NCBI GenBank assembly: GCA_033558025.1 | Contig: JAUCEF010000143.1 | Location: forward strand, 1 to 51,460 | Length of the DNA stretch: 51,460 nucleotides | Reading direction: 5' to 3' | DNA from: Phytophthora sp. 'mugwort' | Taxonomy: Eukaryota; Oomycota; Peronosporomycetes; Peronosporales; Peronosporaceae | Part shown: in pieces, positions 12,173 through 22,436 of the stretch | How the letters are laid out: every line of letters starts with the position of its first letter | Numbering within the stretch: the first letter of the stretch is position 1 | The notes under the pieces: model-generated | The model's input: the letters and a program-made list of their open reading frames with translations, nothing else | What the model was told of the DNA's origin: nothing | Database searches by the model: none | Position numbers and translations under genes: made by a program

Positions 12173-12219
12173 AATATGAAATGAAAAATTACCTAAAAGC
12201 AAAAATAATTAATAAAATA

Positions 12220-12786
12220 TTACATATTTATTTTATTATTCCAAGGATTATTAAATTCAAATAATCGGTATTGTTGTGATAAATTAATGGGTTCATAAAC
12301 AACACGTTTTTTTAATTCATTATAAAAAATTTCTAAAAAACCACTTAAAGGGAAATCTTTACGTAAAGGATGTCCTTCAAAACCATAATCTGTTAAAATC
12401 CGTCTTAAATCGGGATGGTATAAAAAAAAAATACCAAACATATCCCAAACTTCTCTTTCACACCAATTGGCTGATTGATATATTTTTATAATTGAATCTA
12501 CCGGTTGTAATTCATTAATTATTATTTTAATTTTTAAACGACTATTAAAACGAATACTTAATAAATTATAAATTATTTCAAAACGTTTTTTTTTATTAAT
12601 ATAATCTATAACACAAATTTCTGATAATACTTTAAATTGAGTATTTGTATGATTTTTTAAAAAAAATAAAATAGGAATTAAATTTTTTGTAGAAATATTT
12701 ATACATAATTCATTTTTATATAAAGTATAATTTATTATTGGTAAAATCTGTAATAAATATTGACTAAATTTTTTTAATACTTTCAT
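12220..12786 (-). CDS. nad9: NADH dehydrogenase subunit 9, array copy 3
   Basis: This is an intact 188-residue Nad9, the same protein as 2609-3175, with the EREVWDMFGIFF and HPDLRRILTDYG signatures. It lies upstream of the frameshifted cob copy and is read away from palindrome centre C. Confidence 0.97.
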   Translation of the reverse strand: MKVLKKFSQYLLQILPIINYTLYKNELCINISTKNLIPILFFLKNHTNTQFKVLSEICVIDYINKKKRFEIIYNLLSIRFNSRLKIKIIINELQPVDSIIKIYQSANWCEREVWDMFGIFFLYHPDLRRILTDYGFEGHPLRKDFPLSGFLEIFYNELKKRVVYEPINLSQQYRLFEFNNPWNNKINM

Positions 12787-13044
12787 AAATAAAAAATAAT
12801 TATAAATATTTATAATTATAAATATTTATATATTAAAAAAATAAATAATTTTTTTTCTAAAATAAATACTATAACCAGTATTAGTATATATATAACATAA
12901 AATACGATAAAAATTAATTTTTATCGTATTTTATGTTATATATATACTAATACTGGTTATAGTATTTATTTTAGAAAAAAAATTATTTATTTTTTTAATA
13001 TATAAATATTTATAATTATAAATATTTATAATTATTTTTTATTT
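12787..13044. repeat. Perfect palindrome between divergent nad9 genes (centre C)
   Basis: This is the second occurrence of the spacerless 258-base palindrome seen at 3176-3433. It is centred at 12915/12916, has the same central CGATAAAAATT/AATTTTTATCG, and again separates two nad9 starts. Confidence 0.95.
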
Positions 13045-13611
13045 ATGAAAGTATTAAAAAAATTTAGTCAATATTTATTACAGATTTTACCAATAATAAA
13101 TTATACTTTATATAAAAATGAATTATGTATAAATATTTCTACAAAAAATTTAATTCCTATTTTATTTTTTTTAAAAAATCATACAAATACTCAATTTAAA
13201 GTATTATCAGAAATTTGTGTTATAGATTATATTAATAAAAAAAAACGTTTTGAAATAATTTATAATTTATTAAGTATTCGTTTTAATAGTCGTTTAAAAA
13301 TTAAAATAATAATTAATGAATTACAACCGGTAGATTCAATTATAAAAATATATCAATCAGCCAATTGGTGTGAAAGAGAAGTTTGGGATATGTTTGGTAT
13401 TTTTTTTTTATACCATCCCGATTTAAGACGGATTTTAACAGATTATGGTTTTGAAGGACATCCTTTACGTAAAGATTTCCCTTTAAGTGGTTTTTTAGAA
13501 ATTTTTTATAATGAATTAAAAAAACGTGTTGTTTATGAACCCATTAATTTATCACAACAATACCGATTATTTGAATTTAATAATCCTTGGAATAATAAAA
13601 TAAATATGTAA
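13045..13611 (+). CDS. nad9: NADH dehydrogenase subunit 9, array copy 4
   Basis: This is an intact 188-residue Nad9, identical in protein to the other three copies. It is followed after 47 bases by cob, as in every unit. The matrix-arm complex I signature EREVWDMFGIFF is present near residue 111. Confidence 0.97.
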   Translation: MKVLKKFSQYLLQILPIINYTLYKNELCINISTKNLIPILFFLKNHTNTQFKVLSEICVIDYINKKKRFEIIYNLLSIRFNSRLKIKIIINELQPVDSIIKIYQSANWCEREVWDMFGIFFLYHPDLRRILTDYGFEGHPLRKDFPLSGFLEIFYNELKKRVVYEPINLSQQYRLFEFNNPWNNKINM

Positions 13612-13658
13612 TATTTTATTAATTATTTTTGCTTTTAGGTAATTTTTCATTTCATATT

Positions 13659-14834
13659 ATGAGATGGAATAAAAAATCATTATTTGCGATTCTTAATAAT
13701 CATTTAATAGATTATCCTACACCTATTAATTTAAATTATTTTTTTGGATTCGGTTCGTTAGCTGGTATTATGTTAGTAATACAAATTTTAACAGGTATTT
13801 TTTTAGCAATGCATTATACTCCACATATTGATTTAGCTTTTAATAGTGTTGAACATATTATGAGAGATGTAAATAATGGTTGGTTAATTAGATATACACA
13901 TGCAAATGGAGCATCTTTTTTTTTTATTGTTGTATATATTCATATTTTTCGTGGTTTATATTATGGTTCTTATATCACACCAAGAGAAGCTATATGGTCT
14001 TCTGGTGTAATTATTTTTATTTTAATGATGGCTACAGCTTTTATGGGTTATGTTTTACCTTGGGGACAAATGAGTTTTTGGGGTGCAACTGTTATTACTA
14101 ATTTATTTTCTGCAATACCCTTAATAGGAAAAGATATTGTTGATTGGCTTTGGGGCGGATTTGCTGTTGATAATCCAACATTAAATCGTTTTTTTAGTTT
14201 ACATTTTACATTACCTTTTATAATTGTGGGTGCCGTATTGATACATTTAATTTTATTACATGAAGTTGGTTCAAATAATCCTTTAGGTATTACATTAAAA
14301 AATGAAAATATACCTTTTTATCCATATTTTTATACTAAAGATTTATTTGGATTAATGATCTTATTTTTGATTTTCTTTATTTTTATTTTTTTTTATCCTA
14401 ATACATTAGGTCATCCCGATAATTATATTGAAGCAAATCCAATGAAAACACCTTTACATATCGTACCAGAATGGTATTTTTTACCGTTTTATGCAATTTT
14501 AAGATCTATTCCTAATAAAATTGGCGGTGTTATAGCTATGTTTGGTTCATTACTTATTTTATTAACAATACCTTTTACAAATTCATCTGAAATTAGAAGT
14601 ACAGCTTTTAGACCTATATTTAAAATTTGTTATTGGTTATTAGTTATAGCTTTTTTATTATTAGGTTGGGTTGGACAATGTCCAGTTGAATATCCTTATA
14701 CTGAAATTGGTATTATAAGTATGATTTATTATTTTTTTTTTTTTATAATAATTATACCATTTTTAGGTAAATTAGAAACTTATTTAGTACGTTATAATAT
14801 TAATAAAAAATCTTTAATAAATAAAAATAAATAA
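13659..14834 (+). CDS. cob: Apocytochrome b, array copy 4
   Basis: This is an intact 391-residue complex III cytochrome b, identical to copies 1 and 2, starting at the ATG for MRWNKK. Conserved sites include [16 protein letters not shown] and the histidine-containing helices. The stop is followed after seven bases by the interior of nad11. Confidence 0.97.
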   Translation: MRWNKKSLFAILNNHLIDYPTPINLNYFFGFGSLAGIMLVIQILTGIFLAMHYTPHIDLAFNSVEHIMRDVNNGWLIRYTHANGASFFFIVVYIHIFRGLYYGSYITPREAIWSSGVIIFILMMATAFMGYVLPWGQMSFWGATVITNLFSAIPLIGKDIVDWLWGGFAVDNPTLNRFFSLHFTLPFIIVGAVLIHLILLHEVGSNNPLGITLKNENIPFYPYFYTKDLFGLMILFLIFFIFIFFYPNTLGHPDNYIEANPMKTPLHIVPEWYFLPFYAILRSIPNKIGGVIAMFGSLLILLTIPFTNSSEIRSTAFRPIFKICYWLLVIAFLLLGWVGQCPVEYPYTEIGIISMIYYFFFFIIIIPFLGKLETYLVRYNINKKSLINKNK

Positions 14835-14841
14835 TTTAAAT

Positions 14842-16413
14842 TGTATTCATTGTACACGTTGTGTACGTTTTGCTAATGAAATTTGTGGAATTGACGGTTT
14901 AGGTACAACAGGTCGTGGTAATAAAACTGAAATTAATTTTTATTCTTCAAATATTTTTAAATCCGAATTTTCTGGTAATTTAGTAGATTTATGTCCTGTT
15001 GGTGCATTAACTTCTAAACCCTATACTTTTAAAGCACGTTCTTGGGAATTAAAAAAAAAAGAGGGTATTGCTATTTTAGATAGTATTGGTTCAAATATTA
15101 AAATTGATATTTTTAATAATGAAATTATACGTATTTTACCTAAAACTAATTTTAATATTAATAAAGAATGGATATCAGATAAAACAAGATATTTTTTTGA
15201 TAGTTTAAAATATCAACGATTAAAATATCCATTATTAAAAGATAATCAAAACAATTTTCATAGGATTTCTTGGTTAGATGCTCTAAATATTATTAATAAA
15301 AAATTGATAATTACAGATAGTTTTAATGCTAAAAGTATTATTGGTGATTTAACTGATTTAGAATCTCTTTTTTTATTAAAAAAAAATTTAAATAAATTAG
15401 GAATTTCAAATGTAAATTATGAACAATTTTTAAAAAATCGACAAATTAAGATAAATTCTGATTTAGCTTCAAATTTTTTATTTAATAATACTTTAAAATC
15501 TATTGAAGAATCTGATGTTTGTTTAATAATTGGTAGTGATATTCGTCAAGAAGGTTCTATTTTAAATATTCATTTAATTAATCGTTTAAAAAAAGGAAAT
15601 TTTAAAATAGCATATATCGGTAATAAAATTAATTTTACTTATCCAGTAAAACATTTAGGATTAACTTTTAAAACTTTAATAAATATTATTTTAGGAAAAC
15701 ATGTATTTTGTAAACAATTAAAAAAAGCAAAAAAACCTTTAATTATTATAGGTAGTAATATTTTAAATCAAAAAAATGGTTTTTTTTTATTATCAAAATT
15801 AAAAAATTTATCATTTATTAACCATAATATTAATTTCTTTAATTTTCAAACTTCTTTAATTAATTTTTTTGAAATTACTTTTCCAAAATCATTAAATATG
15901 TTAAATAATTCAAAATTATATTATTTATTTAATACAAATTTACAAAATAAATTAAAAATAACTAAAAATAGTTTTGTTATTTATCAAGGACATCATTTTA
16001 CTAAAGATGCTCAAAATTCAAATCTAATTTTACCTGGATTAACTTTTTTAGAAAAAAATGGAATGTATATTAATTTAGAAGGTTTTATTCAAAAAAATGA
16101 ACAAATTTTAAATGTAAATATAGAACAACGTAAAGATTCTATAATTTATAGAAATCTTTATAAATTTTTATTAAATAAAAATCAATCTAAATCAGAAGCT
16201 TTTTTAAAAATTAAAGATATTTTACCTTATTTATTAAAAAAAAAAATAAAAATTATTTATAATTTTAGTTTTAATAAAAAATTTTTAAAAATTAATATTA
16301 ATTTTTTAGATTCATTAATTAAAAATAATTATTATACAAATATATTAGAACAATATTCAAAAATATTGATTAATTCTAATAAAATTTTCAAAAATCAATC
16401 AAAATTATTATGA
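14842..16413 (+). pseudogene. nad11: 5'-truncated nad11, array copy 4 (open frame)
   Basis: This fragment starts at the equivalent of residue 146 of the intact gene and stays open to a TGA that overlaps the nad1 ATG. It has no ATG near its start and lacks the N-terminal 2Fe-2S domain. It keeps [16 protein letters not shown], a [4Fe-4S]-type cysteine cluster, and the whole molybdopterin-oxidoreductase-like C-terminal part. A shorter product from an internal TTG at 15304 is conceivable, but it would lack all iron-sulfur ligands. Confidence 0.85.
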
Positions 16414-17390
16414 TATACACAATTTTAAAATTTTTAATTTTCATATTACCTTTATTAATTGCTGTGGCTTATTTTACTTTAGTTGAACGTAAAATATTAG
16501 CTTCTATTCAAAGAAGAAGAGGACCTAATGTTGTAGGTACTTTTGGATTATTACAACCATTAGCTGATGGTCTTAAATTATTCGTAAAAGAAACAATTTT
16601 ACCAAGTAATGCTGATGTAATTTTATTTATATTTGCACCTATTTTAGCTTTTTTTTTAAGTCTATTAAGTTGGACAATAATACCTTTAGGTTTTGGTATG
16701 TTTTTTACTGAATTAAATATTGGTATTTTATATTTAATAGCAATTTCATCTTTAGGTGTATACGGTGTTATTATAGGTGGTTGGTCAAGTAATTCTAAAT
16801 ATTCGTTTTTAGGGGCTTTAAGATCAACAGCACAAATGATTTCATATGAATTAACTATTGGGTTTTCAATTCTTTCAGTAATTGTTTGTGCAAAATCTTT
16901 AAATTTAATTTCTATTATTTGGGCACAAAAAACGGTATGGTATTGTTTTCCTCTTTTTCCTATTTTTATAATTTTTTTTATATCTTGTTTAGCAGAAACA
17001 AATCGACATCCCTTTGATTTACCTGAAGCTGAAGCTGAATTAGTTTCAGGTTATAATGTAGAATATTCTGCAATGGGTTTTGCATTATTTTTTTTAGGTG
17101 AATATGCTAATATGTTATTAATGAGTAGTTTAACTACGATTTTATTTTTAGGTGGTTGGTTAGCACCTTTCCCTTTTAGTATAAATTGTATTAATTTTTT
17201 ACCCGGATCTTTTTGGTTTAGTATTAAAATTTGTTTTTTTGTTGTTTTATTTGTAGTTGCTCGAGCTATTTTACCTCGATATCGTTATGACCAATTAATG
17301 CGTTTAGGTTGGAAAGTATTTCTACCTTTTTCATTATCCTGGTTTTTATATACTGCAAGTATTTTAATAAGTTTTAATTGGTTAATTTAA
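16410..17390 (+). CDS. nad1: NADH dehydrogenase subunit 1, array copy 4
   Basis: This is an intact 326-residue Nad1 of complex I, identical to the copies at 8442-9422 and 18054-19034. The ATG shares four bases (ATGA) with the nad11 stop. [20 protein letters not shown] and [20 protein letters not shown] identify the family. Confidence 0.97.
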   Translation: MIYTILKFLIFILPLLIAVAYFTLVERKILASIQRRRGPNVVGTFGLLQPLADGLKLFVKETILPSNADVILFIFAPILAFFLSLLSWTIIPLGFGMFFTELNIGILYLIAISSLGVYGVIIGGWSSNSKYSFLGALRSTAQMISYELTIGFSILSVIVCAKSLNLISIIWAQKTVWYCFPLFPIFIIFFISCLAETNRHPFDLPEAEAELVSGYNVEYSAMGFALFFLGEYANMLLMSSLTTILFLGGWLAPFPFSINCINFLPGSFWFSIKICFFVVLFVVARAILPRYRYDQLMRLGWKVFLPFSLSWFLYTASILISFNWLI

Positions 17391-17392
17391 TT

Positions 17393-17693
17393 ATGAATAT
17401 TTTAAATCATTTTATTTTTACTTTTTTTTATTCTGTCTTGGATTATTTGGTATAATTTAAATAGACAGAATATTATTATTATTTTAATGTCTATTGAATT
17501 ATTATTATTATCAATTAATTTAAATTTTATTTATTTTGCAGTTTTAATTGATGATATAATAGGACAAGTTTTTTCTTTATTAATTTTAACAGTAGCTGCA
17601 GCAGAATCAGCTATTGGATTAGCTATTATGATTATTTTCTTTAAATTATATGGAGATATTTCAATTTATAAAATAAATTTATTATCATTATAA
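17393..17693 (+). pseudogene. nad4L: nad4L, array copy 4, with two single-base deletions
   Basis: Compared with the intact 100-residue nad4L copies, this one lacks one T in the run near 17422-17429 and one T in TATAATTTAAAT near 17456. The N-terminal third is therefore out of frame, and only the last 68 codons from MSIELLLL stay open. The changes are in homopolymers and probably reflect sequence error. Confidence 0.85.
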
Positions 17694-17748
17694 TAAATTT
17701 ATTTTATAAATTGAAATATCTCCATATAATTTAAAGAAAATAAATTTA
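17694..17748. repeat. Fold-back junction D between convergent nad4L copies
   Basis: This has the same structure as 8082-8136. A short antisense stub of the nad4L 3' end sits between the sense and antisense nad4L genes, with symmetry about 17721. This junction connects the repeat array to the unit that continues into intact nad11 and single-copy DNA. Confidence 0.9.
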
Positions 17749-18051
17749 TTATAATGATAATAAATTTATTTTATAAATTGAAATATCTCCATATAATTTA
17801 AAGAAAATAATCATAATAGCTAATCCAATAGCTGATTCTGCTGCAGCTACTGTTAAAATTAATAAAGAAAAAACTTGTCCTATTATATCATCAATTAAAA
17901 CTGCAAAATAAATAAAATTTAAATTAATTGATAATAATAATAATTCAATAGACATTAAAATAATAATAATATTCTGTCTATTTAAAATTATACCAAATAA
18001 TCCAAGACAGAATAAAAAAAAAGTAAAAATAAAATGATTTAAAATATTCAT
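17749..18051 (-). CDS. nad4L: NADH dehydrogenase subunit 4L (copy joined to the single-copy region)
   Basis: This is an intact 100-residue Nad4L of complex I, identical to 7779-8081. It is the terminal gene of the continuous series trnL-trnL-nad11-nad1-nad4L on the minus strand, so it is the best candidate for the functional genomic copy. It starts at ATG, two bases after the nad1 stop. Confidence 0.96.
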   Translation of the reverse strand: MNILNHFIFTFFLFCLGLFGIILNRQNIIIILMSIELLLLSINLNFIYFAVLIDDIIGQVFSLLILTVAAAESAIGLAIMIIFFKLYGDISIYKINLLSL

Positions 18052-18053
18052 AA

Positions 18054-19034
18054 TTAAATTAACCAATTAAAACTTATTAAAATACTTGCAGTATATAAAA
18101 ACCAGGATAATGAAAAAGGTAGAAATACTTTCCAACCTAAACGCATTAATTGGTCATAACGATATCGAGGTAAAATAGCTCGAGCAACTACAAATAAAAC
18201 AACAAAAAAACAAATTTTAATACTAAACCAAAAAGATCCGGGTAAAAAATTAATACAATTTATACTAAAAGGGAAAGGTGCTAACCAACCACCTAAAAAT
18301 AAAATCGTAGTTAAACTACTCATTAATAACATATTAGCATATTCACCTAAAAAAAATAATGCAAAACCCATTGCAGAATATTCTACATTATAACCTGAAA
18401 CTAATTCAGCTTCAGCTTCAGGTAAATCAAAGGGATGTCGATTTGTTTCTGCTAAACAAGATATAAAAAAAATTATAAAAATAGGAAAAAGAGGAAAACA
18501 ATACCATACCGTTTTTTGTGCCCAAATAATAGAAATTAAATTTAAAGATTTTGCACAAACAATTACTGAAAGAATTGAAAACCCAATAGTTAATTCATAT
18601 GAAATCATTTGTGCTGTTGATCTTAAAGCCCCTAAAAACGAATATTTAGAATTACTTGACCAACCACCTATAATAACACCGTATACACCTAAAGATGAAA
18701 TTGCTATTAAATATAAAATACCAATATTTAATTCAGTAAAAAACATACCAAAACCTAAAGGTATTATTGTCCAACTTAATAGACTTAAAAAAAAAGCTAA
18801 AATAGGTGCAAATATAAATAAAATTACATCAGCATTACTTGGTAAAATTGTTTCTTTTACGAATAATTTAAGACCATCAGCTAATGGTTGTAATAATCCA
18901 AAAGTACCTACAACATTAGGTCCTCTTCTTCTTTGAATAGAAGCTAATATTTTACGTTCAACTAAAGTAAAATAAGCCACAGCAATTAATAAAGGTAATA
19001 TGAAAATTAAAAATTTTAAAATTGTGTATATCAT
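18054..19034 (-). CDS. nad1: NADH dehydrogenase subunit 1 (copy joined to the single-copy region)
   Basis: This is an intact 326-residue Nad1 of the complex I membrane arm with [40 protein letters not shown] and multiple hydrophobic helices. Its ATG overlaps the TGA of full-length nad11 by four bases (ATGA), and nad4L follows after two bases. The three genes are therefore very likely co-transcribed. Confidence 0.98.
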   Translation of the reverse strand: MIYTILKFLIFILPLLIAVAYFTLVERKILASIQRRRGPNVVGTFGLLQPLADGLKLFVKETILPSNADVILFIFAPILAFFLSLLSWTIIPLGFGMFFTELNIGILYLIAISSLGVYGVIIGGWSSNSKYSFLGALRSTAQMISYELTIGFSILSVIVCAKSLNLISIIWAQKTVWYCFPLFPIFIIFFISCLAETNRHPFDLPEAEAELVSGYNVEYSAMGFALFFLGEYANMLLMSSLTTILFLGGWLAPFPFSINCINFLPGSFWFSIKICFFVVLFVVARAILPRYRYDQLMRLGWKVFLPFSLSWFLYTASILISFNWLI

Positions 19035-21037
19035 AATAATTTTGATTGATTTTTGAAAATTTTATTAGAATTAATCAATATTTTTGAATATTGTTCTAAT
19101 ATATTTGTATAATAATTATTTTTAATTAATGAATCTAAAAAATTAATATTAATTTTTAAAAATTTTTTATTAAAACTAAAATTATAAATAATTTTTATTT
19201 TTTTTTTTAATAAATAAGGTAAAATATCTTTAATTTTTAAAAAAGCTTCTGATTTAGATTGATTTTTATTTAATAAAAATTTATAAAGATTTCTATAAAT
19301 TATAGAATCTTTACGTTGTTCTATATTTACATTTAAAATTTGTTCATTTTTTTGAATAAAACCTTCTAAATTAATATACATTCCATTTTTTTCTAAAAAA
19401 GTTAATCCAGGTAAAATTAGATTTGAATTTTGAGCATCTTTAGTAAAATGATGTCCTTGATAAATAACAAAACTATTTTTAGTTATTTTTAATTTATTTT
19501 GTAAATTTGTATTAAATAAATAATATAATTTTGAATTATTTAACATATTTAATGATTTTGGAAAAGTAATTTCAAAAAAATTAATTAAAGAAGTTTGAAA
19601 ATTAAAGAAATTAATATTATGGTTAATAAATGATAAATTTTTTAATTTTGATAATAAAAAAAAACCATTTTTTTGATTTAAAATATTACTACCTATAATA
19701 ATTAAAGGTTTTTTTGCTTTTTTTAATTGTTTACAAAATACATGTTTTCCTAAAATAATATTTATTAAAGTTTTAAAAGTTAATCCTAAATGTTTTACTG
19801 GATAAGTAAAATTAATTTTATTACCGATATATGCTATTTTAAAATTTCCTTTTTTTAAACGATTAATTAAATGAATATTTAAAATAGAACCTTCTTGACG
19901 AATATCACTACCAATTATTAAACAAACATCAGATTCTTCAATAGATTTTAAAGTATTATTAAATAAAAAATTTGAAGCTAAATCAGAATTTATCTTAATT
20001 TGTCGATTTTTTAAAAATTGTTCATAATTTACATTTGAAATTCCTAATTTATTTAAATTTTTTTTTAATAAAAAAAGAGATTCTAAATCAGTTAAATCAC
20101 CAATAATACTTTTAGCATTAAAACTATCTGTAATTATCAATTTTTTATTAATAATATTTAGAGCATCTAACCAAGAAATCCTATGAAAATTGTTTTGATT
20201 ATCTTTTAATAATGGATATTTTAATCGTTGATATTTTAAACTATCAAAAAAATATCTTGTTTTATCTGATATCCATTCTTTATTAATATTAAAATTAGTT
20301 TTAGGTAAAATACGTATAATTTCATTATTAAAAATATCAATTTTAATATTTGAACCAATACTATCTAAAATAGCAATACCCTCTTTTTTTTTTAATTCCC
20401 AAGAACGTGCTTTAAAAGTATAGGGTTTAGAAGTTAATGCACCAACAGGACATAAATCTACTAAATTACCAGAAAATTCGGATTTAAAAATATTTGAAGA
20501 ATAAAAATTAATTTCAGTTTTATTACCACGACCTGTTGTACCTAAACCGTCAATTCCACAAATTTCATTAGCAAAACGTACACAACGTGTACAATGAATA
20601 CATCTTGTCATAATTGTTTTAATAAAAGGACCACAATATTTATCTTCAACGCCACGTTTTTTAAAAAAAAAACGACTACGATCCGATCCAAAAATCATTG
20701 TTTGATCTTGTAAATCACATTCTGACGCTTGATCACAAATAGGACAATCTAATGGATGATTTATTAAAAGAAATTCTAATACACTTTCACGTGCTTTTTG
20801 TACTAAAGGAGTATTAGTAAATATTTTCATATTTGGTATTAAAGGCATTGCACATGAAGCTACAGGTTTAGGGGAATTTTCGATTTCAACTAAACACATA
20901 CGACAATTACCGGCAATTTGTAAATTCTCTTGAAAACAGAATTTAGGGATTTGAATTTTAAAATTATTACATGCTTGTAAAACTGTTAAATTTTTATTAA
21001 CTTTTAATTCGATATTGTTAATATATATATTAATCAT
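19031..21037 (-). CDS. nad11: NADH dehydrogenase subunit 11, full length
   Basis: Nad11 is the 75 kDa (NuoG-type) iron-sulfur subunit of complex I, in the matrix arm. The 668-residue protein begins with a 2Fe-2S ferredoxin-like domain (cysteines 34, 45 and 48). It continues with [18 protein letters not shown] and [16 protein letters not shown] for the 4Fe-4S clusters, then a molybdopterin-oxidoreductase-like domain. This is the only complete copy; the other four matches lack residues 1-145. It ends with TGA overlapping the nad1 start, so UGA is a real stop here. The sequence beyond 20602 is single copy. Confidence 0.97.
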   Translation of the reverse strand: MINIYINNIELKVNKNLTVLQACNNFKIQIPKFCFQENLQIAGNCRMCLVEIENSPKPVASCAMPLIPNMKIFTNTPLVQKARESVLEFLLINHPLDCPICDQASECDLQDQTMIFGSDRSRFFFKKRGVEDKYCGPFIKTIMTRCIHCTRCVRFANEICGIDGLGTTGRGNKTEINFYSSNIFKSEFSGNLVDLCPVGALTSKPYTFKARSWELKKKEGIAILDSIGSNIKIDIFNNEIIRILPKTNFNINKEWISDKTRYFFDSLKYQRLKYPLLKDNQNNFHRISWLDALNIINKKLIITDSFNAKSIIGDLTDLESLFLLKKNLNKLGISNVNYEQFLKNRQIKINSDLASNFLFNNTLKSIEESDVCLIIGSDIRQEGSILNIHLINRLKKGNFKIAYIGNKINFTYPVKHLGLTFKTLINIILGKHVFCKQLKKAKKPLIIIGSNILNQKNGFFLLSKLKNLSFINHNINFFNFQTSLINFFEITFPKSLNMLNNSKLYYLFNTNLQNKLKITKNSFVIYQGHHFTKDAQNSNLILPGLTFLEKNGMYINLEGFIQKNEQILNVNIEQRKDSIIYRNLYKFLLNKNQSKSEAFLKIKDILPYLLKKKIKIIYNFSFNKKFLKININFLDSLIKNNYYTNILEQYSKILINSNKIFKNQSKLL

Positions 21038-21119
21038 TTTAATGATAAAAAATTAAATAAAATATAAATTTATTTTCACTAAAAAGATATATTTTATTTA
21101 AAATATATTATTATAGTAA

Positions 21120-21202
21120 TATCAAAGAAGGGATTTGAACCCTTAACGCTTTTAAGCTTTACATCCTAAGTGTAACGTGTTTACCAATTTCACCACTTTG
21201 AT
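21120..21202 (-). tRNA. trnL(uag): tRNA-Leu(UAG)
   Basis: The cloverleaf has acceptor pairing ATCAAAG/CTTTGAT, anticodon loop CTTAGGA (anticodon UAG), a long variable arm typical of leucine tRNAs, and a T arm GGGTTCAAATCCC. It sits directly upstream of nad11 on the same strand. Confidence 0.95.
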
Positions 21203-21210
21203 AATAAAAA

Positions 21211-21293
21211 TACCTACTATTGGACTTGAACCAATAACCCTAAAAGGGAACAGATTTTAAATCTATCGTGTTTACCAATTTCACCAAGTAGGC
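21211..21293 (-). tRNA. trnL(uaa): tRNA-Leu(UAA)
   Basis: The cloverleaf has anticodon loop TTTAAAA (anticodon UAA), a long variable arm, and T loop TTCAAGT. The acceptor stem contains a G1-U72 wobble pair. The D-arm region is nearly identical to that of the neighbouring trnL(uag), which suggests tandem duplication of a leucine tRNA gene. Confidence 0.94.
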
Positions 21294-21311
21294 TAATATT
21301 TTTTTAAATAT

Positions 21312-22055
21312 ATGAAAAAAAAAAAAATAATAACTTATTTACAATTACATTTATTTGAATTAAAATATAATTTTTTTATACTTTTAATCACTTTTTTTTA
21401 TCTTTTTATAATTTCATATTATTTTTCTGATCAATTAATATATTTATTAGTTAATAATTTACTTAATAAAAATATGTTAAAATATTTTATTTTTACTAAT
21501 ATTACTGAAATTTTTATTACTAATATTTTTATAGCAATTTTCATAACAACTTTTATAACAATTCAATTAAGTTTTTTATTATTTTGGTTTTTTTTATCAA
21601 AAGGTTTATATAAATTTGAAAATTTTATTTTTATAAAATTTTATATTTTTTTTATAATTTTTAATTTTTTTATAATAAAATTTATTTTTACTAATATTAT
21701 TCCACATATTTGGGATTTTTTATTAAATTTAAATTTTTCAAATTTATATCTTTTAACAATTTATTTTGAACCAAAAATTGATAATTATTTTGATTTTATT
21801 TTTTCTTCTTTTATTTATATATTTATAATATTTATTTATTTTTTTTCTTTATTTTTTTTTATATCAAATAATATTTTAAAAATTAAAATAATTATTAATT
21901 TAAGAAAATTCTTTTATTTAAAAATAATATTATTGAGTGCTTTAATTACACCACCAGATATATTTAATTTTATATTAATTTATTTTATCTTTTTTTTTTT
22001 TTTTGAAATATTTATTTATATTTCAATATATTTAAATAAATATAAATTAATTTAA
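21312..22055 (+). CDS. tatC: Sec-independent (twin-arginine) translocase subunit TatC
   Basis: TatC is the multi-spanning inner-membrane receptor subunit of the twin-arginine translocase, also known in mitochondria as ymf16/mttB. The 247-residue protein is extremely rich in Phe, Ile and Leu. It begins with the TatC-like YLQLHLFELKYNFFILL helix start and has about six hydrophobic segments, the last regions including LSALITPPDIFNFILI, which resembles the conserved TatC segment SAIITPPD. It diverges from the minus-strand trnL genes and overlaps the 3' end of convergent rpl31 by nine bases. Confidence 0.9.
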   Translation: MKKKKIITYLQLHLFELKYNFFILLITFFYLFIISYYFSDQLIYLLVNNLLNKNMLKYFIFTNITEIFITNIFIAIFITTFITIQLSFLLFWFFLSKGLYKFENFIFIKFYIFFIIFNFFIIKFIFTNIIPHIWDFLLNLNFSNLYLLTIYFEPKIDNYFDFIFSSFIYIFIIFIYFFSLFFFISNNILKIKIIINLRKFFYLKIILLSALITPPDIFNFILIYFIFFFFFEIFIYISIYLNKYKLI

Positions 22056-22250
22056 TTTATTTTTTTTTATAAAATTTAATTTACTTTTATTTAAATTGAT
22101 ATTTGTATTTGTAATAATATCTGTTTCTTTAAAAATTCTTAAATTTAATTGATAATTTTTTAAATACTTAATAGATGTTATTTTTAAAGAAGATCCATTT
22201 GTTAAAATAATTTTATTTTTATAGGTAAAAAATTTTTTATTTTTATTCAT
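22047..22250 (-). CDS. rpl31: Probable ribosomal protein L31
   Basis: This is a 67-residue basic protein starting MNKNKKFFTY. The segment KIILTNGSSLKITS resembles the strand near the N-terminus of bacterial and stramenopile mitochondrial L31 (large ribosomal subunit). Zinc-binding cysteines are absent, as in many mitochondrial L31 proteins. The open frame extends upstream, but those codons lie in trnC, so I use the ATG at 22250. It lies in a small-gene cluster with rps11 and rps13 on the same strand. The identification rests on weak similarity and context. Confidence 0.55.
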   Translation of the reverse strand: MNKNKKFFTYKNKIILTNGSSLKITSIKYLKNYQLNLRIFKETDIITNTNINLNKSKLNFIKKNKLN

Positions 22251-22267
22251 ATAATATAATTTATTTT

Positions 22268-22338
22268 GGCTAGATAACATAAAGGTAATGTAAAGGACTG
22301 CAAATCCTTTAATGACGGTTCGAATCCGTCTCTAGCTT
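22268..22338 (+). tRNA. trnC(gca): tRNA-Cys(GCA)
   Basis: Acceptor stem GGCTAGA/TCTAGCT, anticodon stem-loop AAGGA-CTGCAAA-TCCTT (anticodon GCA), and T loop TTCGAAT in GACGGTTCGAATCCGTC. It lies between rpl31 and trnS on the opposite strand. Confidence 0.95.
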
Positions 22339-22342
22339 TTAA

Positions 22343-22427
22343 AGGATAGAGTGGGATTTGAACCCACGGTATTATTACATACTTCAGTTTTCAAGACTGA
22401 CACCTTAAACCACTCGATCACCTATCC
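22343..22427 (-). tRNA. trnS(uga): tRNA-Ser(UGA)
   Basis: Acceptor stem GGATAGG/CTATCCT, anticodon loop TTGAAAA (anticodon UGA), a long variable arm characteristic of serine tRNAs, and a GTGGGTTCAAATCCCAC T arm. Confidence 0.95.
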
Positions 22428-22436
22428 ATATTAAAA

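Larger units (their letters stand above)
1..20602. repeat. Alternating inverted array of a ~4.8 kb mitochondrial unit
   Basis: The same segment (nad9, cob, 5'-truncated nad11, nad1, nad4L) occurs in alternating orientation. There is a partial copy at 1-3304 (minus), full copies at 3305-8109 (plus), 8110-12915 (minus) and 12916-17721 (plus), and a partial copy from 17722 that matches up to about 20602 inside nad11. Symmetry centres at 3304.5, 8109, 12915.5 and 17721 are spaced 4804.5, 4806.5 and 4805.5 bases apart. The copies are identical apart from single-base changes in homopolymers. The array could be true concatemeric or hairpin-ended mtDNA, or an amplification or assembly product; the sequence alone cannot decide. 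Confidence 0.93.

Noticed and set aside
1..20602. Conventional large inverted repeat of oomycete-type circular mtDNA
   Set aside because: That would be two copies separated by single-copy regions. Here at least four abutting alternating copies have no or only short spacers, so a different structure or an artefact is needed.
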